Assembly: GCF_018603435.1 (NCBI RefSeq)
Contig: NZ_CP075682.1
Location: 2,852,001 to 2,916,000 of the forward strand
Direction: 5' to 3'
Length of the DNA: 64,000 bases
Source: Chryseobacterium sp. ZHDP1
GTDB lineage: Bacteria > Bacteroidota > Bacteroidia > Flavobacteriales > Weeksellaceae
Shown here piece by piece: positions 26,611 to 37,400 of the stretch. The first letter of the stretch is position 1; the number at the start of each line of letters is the position of its first letter. Under the pieces are notes generated by a model. The model saw only the letters and a list, made by a program, of their open reading frames with translations. It did no database searches and was not told where the DNA came from. Position numbers and translations under genes: made by a program.

Positions 26611-28467
26611 ATGAGTAAAATATTAACACTAATAACCTTATTTGTATCTTGTTTCCTGTTTTCCCAAACCACCGTTTTTGGAGGCGTTGCAGGACTTTCT
26701 TTCCGCAAAAACAATGTAAAGGATAGTATTGCTCCTACAGACACCTTAACCGGCAGGCTAATGAATTATCATCTGGTAAAAGATCCTGTTCATGGATCAT
26801 TTTTTAAGAAACTGGACGGAAACCTGAACCAGCCCTCTTTATTTTTTGTAAGCAATAAGTTTGGAGGAACGGATAAAAAGGTCTACGGAAAAATAGGAAG
26901 TTCCGTGATCAGCAGTCTGGGGATTGATGATTTTTCAGATACATTAAGGATAAACAGCCCTCAGTTAAGTTCTAAAATCCTGACTTTTACCAAAACCGAT
27001 ACCGGCAAGAAAATTAACCCGATTGTTCTTTTGAATAAAAAAACAGATCCTACCCTTCTTATTCCTGAGATCTTAGTGTTCGATAATAATCTTTCCCCAA
27101 TTGACAAACAAAAAATAGAAACCTATCTTTCTGTGAAGTATGGTATCACTATAAACGATATTTCAGAAAAAAATTATGTTTCTTATGCAGGCGATATCCT
27201 GTGGGATTCCAAAAAAAATAAGAATTACAATTTCAGGATTACAGGCATTGGAAGAGATGATGCTTTTGGTCTTTATCAAAAGCAGTCAAAAAATTCTGAA
27301 GATGAACATATTATTATGTCTTTAAATACCTTAAAAGCTACGAATTATCAGAATCCGGAAACTTTAAATCAGGGGACTTTCGTTTTGTGGGGAGATAACA
27401 ACCAGTCTTTCAGCTTCAAAGAAGCCGATCTCCTTTCCGCACATCCCAAACGGGACATGTTCAGAATGTGGAAAGCACAGATAAAAAATTCAGGAACTCA
27501 GACTGTAAAAACATATCTCTATCTTACTCTTTCCGGGCTTTCTCCAAGTGATAAGGTTATATTAAGACTATTTGCCAATGAAAGCAATTATCAGAATGAT
27601 ATTTCTACCGACATTTTAGGAGAGAAAATCGGAGATAAGTATATATTTAAAGATATCATGTGGGACATTGACCATGATGGCACCGAGTATTTTACTTTCA
27701 ATCTTAAAGATTCCCAGAGCGAGCAGAATATTCAGATGGTGAGTACCTGTAATGATTTGGGTAGTGGAATTGTAAAGGTTTCCGTTCCTTCAGATCTTTT
27801 CCCTTTCAGCTATTCTCTAAAAAGCCTGAACAGTAATCAGGTTATTGTAGCTCCAACTTCCGGAACGACCAATCCTATTGTCTTTAATAATCTGTTGCCG
27901 GACAATTATAAGCTGATTATACAGAAATCCGGACAAAACGATATTATAAGAACATTTGATCTGGAAGGTATTGTTAACCAGAATATTGACGATCATTATG
28001 TGTGGCAGGGAAATCCTATAGAATTGGATCTAAATACAGATTCCTATCAATATGTTCTGACTTCACCGGCAGGTCAGACGACCGGTACCGCTCCTTTCCT
28101 GTTAAACGGAACGGGAACCTATCAGCTTAAAATAAAAAACAAACTGGGCTGTGAAGTTAATAAACCGCTTTCTGTATTAACTCAGGCAGATTATAATGCC
28201 TTACAGAGTACTTCCTTATTTAAGAAAATCAGCGTGTCTCCTAATCCGTCCCATGACGGAAACCTCACCGTAAAGGTGGAGTTAAAATCCATTAAACCAC
28301 TTACCATAAAAATATTCAACAGCTTGGGTGTTCTGATTAAACAGGGGCAATATCCTCCTTCAGCAGACTTTACCATTCCAATGAATATTCCTCCTGTTGT
28401 TGGTTATTATAATATTAAAATATTTATTCCTGAGGAAGGAAAAGGCGTTAATTTCCTTATTAATTAA
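26611..28467 (+). CDS. T9SS-sorted secreted protein preceding the RHS gene
   Basis: The 618-residue protein has a signal peptide (MSKILTLITLFVSCFLFSQ). A central region contains IETYLSVKYGITIND and FRITGIGRDDAFGLYQKQS, the pattern of the DUF8202-like domain in Flavobacteriia surface proteins. The last ~80 residues form a type A T9SS sorting domain (VSPNPSHDGNLTVKV, then IKIFNSLGVLIKQG and a final INFLIN-like strand). It should be exported through T9SS and attached to the cell surface or released. The stop is 14 bp before the RHS gene, so the two are very probably co-transcribed, which suggests a role in presenting or delivering the toxin. Confidence 0.85.
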   Translation: MSKILTLITLFVSCFLFSQTTVFGGVAGLSFRKNNVKDSIAPTDTLTGRLMNYHLVKDPVHGSFFKKLDGNLNQPSLFFVSNKFGGTDKKVYGKIGSSVISSLGIDDFSDTLRINSPQLSSKILTFTKTDTGKKINPIVLLNKKTDPTLLIPEILVFDNNLSPIDKQKIETYLSVKYGITINDISEKNYVSYAGDILWDSKKNKNYNFRITGIGRDDAFGLYQKQSKNSEDEHIIMSLNTLKATNYQNPETLNQGTFVLWGDNNQSFSFKEADLLSAHPKRDMFRMWKAQIKNSGTQTVKTYLYLTLSGLSPSDKVILRLFANESNYQNDISTDILGEKIGDKYIFKDIMWDIDHDGTEYFTFNLKDSQSEQNIQMVSTCNDLGSGIVKVSVPSDLFPFSYSLKSLNSNQVIVAPTSGTTNPIVFNNLLPDNYKLIIQKSGQNDIIRTFDLEGIVNQNIDDHYVWQGNPIELDLNTDSYQYVLTSPAGQTTGTAPFLLNGTGTYQLKIKNKLGCEVNKPLSVLTQADYNALQSTSLFKKISVSPNPSHDGNLTVKVELKSIKPLTIKIFNSLGVLIKQGQYPPSADFTIPMNIPPVVGYYNIKIFIPEEGKGVNFLIN

Positions 28468-28481
28468 AAAACACGAATACC

Positions 28482-31400
28482 ATGAATCATCCTTTAAAAA
28501 AATTATTTTCCGGGAACAAAAAACTTGAAATGCTTCCGGTTTTCATACCCATTGTTCTGTCGTTGTGCAGCTGGACTTTTTATACCGTTTCCCACAGAAA
28601 TACAGAGAGCGAAAGAAATGTAAAGAACCATAAGGAATATGCAAATTCCTTCAAAATAGATTGCGGCTTCTTAAAGCCTTCCCTGAAAGGAGAGAATTTA
28701 AAGGCAGGCAAAACTCCAGATCTTACTTCTTTATCCGGAAATAAAAAAGATTCTGCATGGTCAGAAGGCTTTACGGTTAATGCCGGTCGACTCATAACCC
28801 CTGCGGGATATCCGGCAGTTCCGTTTACCAATTCAAATCTTGTGAAATCTGGCTTTATCGGTGAGATCGGAAATAAGGATGGTGAAAGAGATGAAGATGC
28901 TTCCGATAATATCTTTGATGTGTATCTGGGAAATATACTTCCGGGTAAGTCCTACGCATTAAAGTATGAGGTAGACGGCTATTCAGACATTAATTCAGTC
29001 ACAAGAAGTATCAACGGGAGCTTTGCAGTCGGGGGATATATAAAATACAAAAAATCCGGATGGAGTGAGGTTTCTGAGAATATAGATGCCGGTCTTCTGA
29101 AAAAAGGGAATAATACAGTATTGTTTAATTCTTTAGGAAAAGGAGACTACTATCATATTAAAAATGTAAGAATTGTAGAAAACAAAACGGCTTCGCACAA
29201 GGCATATGAAATTGTTTCAAAAGTATACAATGATAAAGTATGCTATATCAGAGGATATGTCAATCCTTCTGCAGGAATTTCGGCTGTTGAAGTTCAGGGA
29301 GAAAAGATTGCCCTGAAAGGTAATGAATTTGAATATCTGTCTCTCGGTAAAAAAGAGAATCTTTCAATTCCTGTTGCTTTTATACAGAATAAGGCTTCGG
29401 TTTTAGAAGAAAACATTGTTAAAGATATATCAGGAGAGGATCATATTTCTTCCGTAGACTCTTACCGTGATTCAGGAGTTAATCTTATTTATAAAGATGC
29501 GTCCAGTATTGTGACGGGATTAAGAACCATTGATCTTCCGCCTTTGGATCTTTCAACAGTGAATGTAAGTTCCGGATATGCCGGTTTTTTTCTCACCAAC
29601 AAAACGTCCCGGTCTGTAACGGTTCATCTTCCTTATGATAAGGATAAGCTTCCCAAAGGATATAAGGAAGAAGATATTGCTGCCTTTACGTTTGATTATA
29701 AACAGAAAAGATGGCTTCAGGCAAATATAGACAGTGTCAATACGGCTAAAAAATATATCGTTCTGCATACTTTGCTGAAACAGGCTCGTTATATAGCAGG
29801 AGTATCCAGACAACCGGAAAGCCCGGAAACTGGTGCTTCAGCGCCTACAGGATTTGATGATATGCCTATTGCCAATCCGGGATCGAAGATTAACCTTATT
29901 TCTCCGCCTACCCCTAATCAGCAGGGAAGTGCCAATGTACAGTATCCTATAGAAATTCCTGCAGGAATCGGAGGATTCCAGCCAAGCGTATCTCTGGTGT
30001 ACAACAGTGATAATAAATTTGGATGGGCCGGAACGGGATGGGATATCCCCGTGGAAACCATTGATCTTGATACACGTTGGGGAGTTCCTACATTCAGCAG
30101 CACCAATGAATCTGAAATTTATACCATTGCCGGTGAGCAGCTGGTGTTTAAAGATGATTATCTGCCCAACAAGATACCCTATGCAGAAGCAAGAGCAACT
30201 GACAGATCTTTTTATTATCGGAATGGGATAAAAGAAGGCTATAAAATTATCCGTAAAGGAAATTCTCCCGGAGCATACACCTGGGAAATCCTTGACGGCA
30301 GCGGAACCAAAAAGGAATATCAGGATATATTAACCAATAACCCGGGAAATAATACCTCAGGAAATATTGTTAAATGGTATTTAACCAAAGTTACCGACCG
30401 ATTCGGGAATACCATAACATATACTTATATCGATACGTATGAAGGAGGAGGAAAGAACAAATATCTTTCCCGAATTGCTTACAGCAATAATACTTTTATT
30501 GATTTTGAAAATGAGCCTGGGATAAGACCTGATATGATTATCAATAATAAGCTGGGAGTAAAGTTATCCGATTCCAAAATACTAAGAAAAATTACGGTAA
30601 AAAGAGCGAATACGTTAATTAGAGAGTATCAGTTAGATAACGTTCTATTAGGTCAGTTCTCCAAAAGACTTTTAACTGAGATCGTTCAAAAGGATGGCAA
30701 TGGAAATTTATTCAACAGGCACTTTCTGACTTATGATACGAGAGTTCCTGTATTTGATAAATTTCCTACAAGAGTTTATAATACTCCAAAAGATAATAGT
30801 AATGTGGGTTCTTTTTCAGGAGGGAACACCAGTTTTATCGGCGGGAGTTATGCGAAAAATAAAAACATCAGGGGATCTTTAAGCTTTGGATGGGGATTTT
30901 GTATTGGTGCTGGAACGAATAAAAAAGGAACGATCGGAATAACGGGAAGTTATGACGACAATAGATCCTACGGTAAAAACCAACTTATCGATCTGAACGG
31001 AGACGGATTGCTGGATCAAGCGTTTTATGCTGCTGACGGTACAATAAAATTCAGAAGAAATACGAAATCATCTTTTGGCAGTGTATATTCATCGATAGGG
31101 CTTCCAAATGAAACCCCAATCATCCGGCATAATTCATATAATACAACATTGGGCTTGGAGTATTCTTTCAAAAAAGGAGCTGTCGGGTTAAATTATTCAT
31201 TTGGAAAAACTAATTCTCCAACCTACTTTTCAGATGTCAACGGAGACGGACTGGTTGATATGGTCAACTATGGGGAAGTTTTCTTTGGTAAAATAAGAAA
31301 CGATGCTCCTCAGTTTAAATCCCAGCCTGCCTCCAGTACTATCAATGTGACAGAAGAAACACCTAATGCCATTCTGGAAGGAAGTCCTGCGGTTATGGAT

Positions 31401-34400
31401 ACCATCAGCAGTCCCGGACTTCCTGCATCACAGGCTAATATTGTAAGAATGTGGGAAGCGCCGGTAACAGGAGAAATAGATATTACCCAGTATGTGTCTC
31501 TGCTTCAGCAGTCTCCGGATGGAGTGGATGTCTGGATCGAAAAAGGCTCGCTGACAAAGGCAAATGAAGATAACTCAGCATTTATTCCTTCTCCTTCAGC
31601 TTCTCTTTCTTCTGTCGTTACCCTGTATAGCCCGGGACAGCCACAATATCTTACGGCATCTACCCACGTGGAAAAGGGACAACGGATTTTTTTAATAGCC
31701 TCTTCCAGGGTAGATCCAACAGGAGACAGAATACAATCGGTTACCGGAATCGAGTATACATCCGTGCCGGGAGTTTCTACCTCAGATCTGACGAAGAAAG
31801 ACGCAAATGGAAATCTTTATTTTAATTTTAATTCTTCAGGTCACTATCTGGCTTCTTCTAAAAAAGATAATGTTATTGGGGATAAAAGCAAAGTAAAAAT
31901 TACCTGGGGAACCCTTGCTAATGAGACTTTCACAGATGATGTAGATTTTAAAATTTATAAATCGGTGCAGTCTATTTCAGATACAACAGGGGTTATTCCA
32001 CCCTCCACATTGATTTATCACCAAAGATTGCCAAAAGGAAACAGCCTAAATACAATTACTCCTGCCAATAACCAGATTGCAGGGTATGATATTGCGAATC
32101 TTATGGTCAACCAGAATCCGTCAGATTCTACCATGACCATGCTGCGCTTTGATGTTTCAGCAGATACCAATGTTTCGTGGGAAAAGATCAAGTGGAAACC
32201 GAAGATGAATATAACATCTGATACTGACACGATTGATGTAAAGGCATTGGTACAATATAATCCTTACTCTGAAAGACTGACGAATAATCTTCCGAAAAAT
32301 TTTTCAAAGTATAACATCTTTTCTAACTGTAGATTTATTTTGTATCCGAAGTTTACTGGTGGCATCAATCAGCCTCTTACGATTAATCTTCCGGATATGC
32401 ATAATACGAAAGTTACTTTTTCGCTAAAGATTAATTATTACGGAAACATTCTTACAACAAAAAATACGGTGGATGTTGTTAATAACGTAATGCAGATTCC
32501 TTCTGTTAATCTTTGTGATGCCTTAGGAGGATTTATAACAGATTTTTCAAGTATATATTCCCGATCGTTTTATTTTGAAATCAGTTCCCCGGATTATCAG
32601 GTTGCTAAGAAATTAGCAGAATTAAATCCCAATATCTATAATTCGAATTTTGATCCGCCTTCTCAGTCTTCAATTTATGCTGATACAGAGCATAAAGCGG
32701 ATTATTTTGCATACCGGTCAGATAATACCCATTATAATATGAATACGGGATTGGTGTATCAGGGATGGGGTGGTTTTTCTTATAATGGTTCAAGATATCC
32801 GGACAGCCCTATTCGGGAAAGTGAATTCAATACCAATCCTTATGGCTCTATGCCACAACCGGGAGGATCTTCTCCATGTAACCCATCGGCAGCGGATTAT
32901 TATACCTGTATGACTAATTATATTATTCAGCAGAATAACAACCGATATTTTACGCCATTGCAGCTGGATGCGGATAAATATGCTTATGTTTCTCCTCTTG
33001 AGTCGGTAGAACTTACGGGAGATATTCAACAGCCTTATTCATTAGGACTGATTGCGGACAGCACATCAATTATTCATAATCCGGTATATGCCGTTCCTAA
33101 TCCTCGAGGAATTATTCTCCGTTCAAAATCAGATGCCTTCCATGCCTATGTTGCAGGATCTATTGTTCCGTGGCTGGGGATTAGCGGACATGCAGGATAT
33201 TCCACAGAAAAGACAGCAGATTATTTCCAGGATTTTAATGGAGACCAGTATCCTGATGTTATTTCAGGAGGCTTTTTCCAGAAAACCAATAATCTGGGAC
33301 AGTTGTCTGCCGTGTCAGGTATTGATAAAAAAGAAATTAAAAATAAAGGATATATTTTGGGGGCAGGACTTTCGGCTTCGCCTTCTGTTGGTAAATTCAG
33401 TAATACAACTGATGTCTTTTTCTACGTAGGCGGTGAAAAAGATATGCATACCGGTTCCTCCTCTTTCGCTTTGGGTGTAGGCGCAAATCTAACCATAGGA
33501 AGAGCCTGGGGACAAGGTAACGGAGTCTGGGCGGATATGAATGGAGACAGCCTGATCGATTATATTTCAGGAGGTAATGTTTATCTTAACAATGGCAATG
33601 GTTTTTCGTATGATCCTTATGGATGGAATGTTGCTGATGTTTCCAAAGGAGATTCATTTGCCGTTTCCGGAGGAGGCGGATTTAGTATGGCTAACGGAAG
33701 CTGGGCAGGGGGTATAGGTCTTTCGAAATCCAGTTCAACCGCTAAAATAGGAATCATTGATGTTAATGGTGACGGACTTGCCGATAAAATTGTAAAAAAT
33801 GGCAATACGTACGAAATTTGGATAAATAACGGAACGTCATTTATTTCACCGGAGAATTTTAATAAGGACTTCAGTCTTAGTAATAAACAGAATTCTTCAG
33901 GATCCAACTTTTTCGGAACGTTATGTGCGTGTCTTGGACTAAAAATATGTTTATCAGGAGGCTTCAGTAAAGATAAATCCGTCAATAAGCAGGAAGTGGA
34001 TTTACGGGATTTTGACGGGGATGGTTATCCGGATTTGCTTATTTCTGATGCAGATACAAACTTAACCTATTATCATAACAATTTAGCAAAAGCCAATTTA
34101 TTGGTTCGTATTGACAATCCTCTTCAGGGAGCAGTAGAAATAAATTACGACTATACAAATGAAAGCAACAGCCTGAATACTATGGTAGGGGGTACCTATC
34201 AGATGCCTTTTTCCAAGACGGTAATGACGGGTGTAAGTATCTGGAATTTCAGACCATTAGATACAACGTTACCTGCTCCGGCCGGAGTTAATGATCCTCA
34301 GAAAGTAAAACCAAGAGAAAAATTTGGGTTTGAATACGAGGCAGGTGTTCATGACAGAAGGGAAAGAGAGTTTTTAGGATTTGGAATTATAAAGACTAAA

Positions 34401-37400
34401 GTATTCAATGATCTGGCACTTCATCAGACCCACGTTACCGAATATGAAACGAATTATTATGGAAACGAAAGTGATTTCTATGTTAATTATGACGATACAA
34501 AAGTAAGACAGTACTTCTATAAAAAAGGGCTGGTTCGTTCTACTTATCTTTTGGACAGCCAGAACAGAAAACGTTCAGAAACAAAAAATACCTACCGATA
34601 TTTTGGTCAAAGCTCAACTTCCGGTTACCAGCTTACGGAGAATCAGGCACAACCGCAGTATAAAGATATAGGAAGAATTATTCCTTTATTGTACAAAACA
34701 GAGTCTTCTTTTACCGAATATTCGGGAAGTAATAGCCATAGCAAGACAACGATTAAGACCATCGATTCCTATGATAAATACGGAAATGTAACTCAATCTA
34801 CAGACAGAGGCATATCCATGAGTAATACTTCAGATGATGTGAAGATGAATGTTACTTATCATGCTCCCGGAGTAAAGAATATTGTAGGGGTTCCTTCGGA
34901 ACAGACCATCACTATAGGAGGACAGGTGGCAAGAAAAAACACGACGGAACTGGATGCTGCTCAAAATATTAAAAAGATTAAGAAGTATCTGGGAACGGAA
35001 ACCGCAGACTATGATATGGAGTATGATAGCTATGGTAATCTCACCAAGGTTACCCAGCCGGCGTCAATAAATACGCAGCGAATGTTTTACACTTATTCAT
35101 ACGATCCGGTTTATCACACCTATCTGCTGCAGACCACTGATGCCTATGGCTATACATCTTCCACACAATATGATAATAATTATCTGTTTGGGGTTCCGAC
35201 TGTCGTAACGGATATTAACGGAGTAACTTCGGAGTATAAGTATGACAGCTTCGGAAGACTCACTCAGTACCGTTCACCAATGGATGGAGACTGGACAGTA
35301 AAAATGTATTATTATCCATTGGATGTAATGCCGGTAGCAGTTACTGAGAGAAAAGCACCTTCTGTTAACGGGAATACTCCTACAGATAATTATTTCAGCA
35401 GCCTTTTCAGTGATGGATGGGGAGCGGGACTAATGATGAAAAAGCTCTTTAAAAAAGAGAACGGAACCTATTATTTTGCCAATAATATCTATCAGATCAA
35501 AGACCGTTTGGGAAGACCGATGAAGACCATTATCAGAGATAAAGTTACTACAGGAACTAATATCATGGCTTCTCTAAGGAAATTTGATGATTATCTGACT
35601 TCTGAAGATCAGGCAGCGCAGACGTATACAACTACTTCGTATGATGATCTTGATCGTCCTGTGAGTATTATACAGAATAATGTGGTTACCAATAACGGAT
35701 CGCAAAATCTGGAGACAAAGATTTTCTACGAGTTTGGAGCAGACAGAAACGGGATAACCCAGTTTGCAACAAGATCGCAGAGTCCGTTAGGAAATACCGG
35801 CGTATCTTATACTGATGAAAAGGGAAGAACGACTTCAAGCAAACAAACCGGAGGAGGACAGGATATCTGGACAAGCTATGAGTATGATTTATTGGGGCAG
35901 TTGGTGAGAATGAAAGATGCCGGTAACAATGATACCAATTATACATACGATATGCTGGGAAGGCAGACTTCTGTTATACAGCCTGATGCAGGTAAATCTA
36001 CTTTCAAGTATGATTTAAGCGGAAAAATGATTTCTTCTAATAATTTAGTCCTCAATTCTTTGGGACAGCAGGTAAATTACCACTATTATTACGACCAGCT
36101 TAAAGAAATAGTGTATCCAACCCATACAGTGTCTTTCGAATATGGTGCGCCTGGAGCAGCAGATTTTGCAGCAGGAAGGCTTATAAAACAGACTGACCGT
36201 ACAGGAACCCAGGTGTTTAAATATAATATCACAGGTCAGGTGAAAGAGAACACCCGCGTGGTGGTGGCTCCTAATAATGTTCCAAAGATGTTTAAAACAT
36301 CCTTTGTATATGATCCACTGGGAAGAATTAATAAGATTACCTATCCGGATACCGAAGAAGTTACCTATAATTATAATATGGCAGGTCTTCTGGATAATAT
36401 CCAGAGCAAGCTGCCGGGAGAAATAAAGCTTCATGGTATTGCTTATTCCATGACTTACAATAACAGGGATCAGATGACCTCTTATCTTGCGGGTAACGGA
36501 ACGAGAACAGACTATAAGTATGATCCCTGGGGAAGGACAAAAGATCTGGCACTTCTGTATAACAACGGGCCGGATATCCTGAGAAGCCTGTATACTTTCG
36601 ATGGCAACGGAAATGTATCGAAAATTAATGGAACGACTCCTATGGCGGGCAATTATCCATCTATGGATATTGCTATTGCTACACAAAAAACATATAACTA
36701 TGATCTGTTCGGAAGGTTAAGTAATGCAGAAATTACGGCTAAAGGAAAGGCAAACACCAAGTACTATAAACTGGATATGGGGTATAATGCTGTAGGAAAT
36801 ATCATGGCTAAAGACCATGGACTGAAAACCTATATAAGTAATAATACGTGCCAGTATCCTCCGAACTTAGGTGAAAAAACAGAATACAAGTATGATAATC
36901 CCAATCACCCAAATGCCGTATCATCTATTAGATATGCGAAGTTTGAAAACTTTAATTCCCCGTTAGACTGTGGATCGTCGTTTTCTAATTTGCCGGCAGT
37001 ATACAGTGAAGAAAACTTCACCTATGACCTTAATGGGAATCTCACCTCTATTACCGAGAACATTCCCGGAGTAATTGCAGGTCCTTACAGAAGCTTATTC
37101 TGGGACGAACAGAACAGACTAAAAGCGGTAGTTACACAAAAGCAGAATCTAAACTACTACGTGTATGATGCTGCAGGAGAAAGAATCCTTAAAAACGATG
37201 CCGTTTCCAAAAAGCTTTATGTGAACGGAAACAATCCGGATGAAACGACCCAGATGGGATCCTTTATCTATTACCCCAATGGTTATCTTGTTCTGAGTGA
37301 AAAAACCATGAGTAAGCATTACTACATGGGAAGCCAAAAAATAGCAACCAGAGTAAGCCGTATTCCGACCCACAGGTTCAAGATTAATTTAGCAGGAGAA

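Noticed and set aside
36045..36686. 213-codon minus-strand ORF inside the RHS repeats
   Set aside because: A long frame caused by repeat-driven codon bias of the YD repeats; no signal, no family.
29000..37000. Repeats in the RHS gene considered as a CRISPR-like or tandem DNA array
   Set aside because: Repeats are at the protein level (YD/RHS and VCBS), irregular at DNA level and in frame with the large gene.
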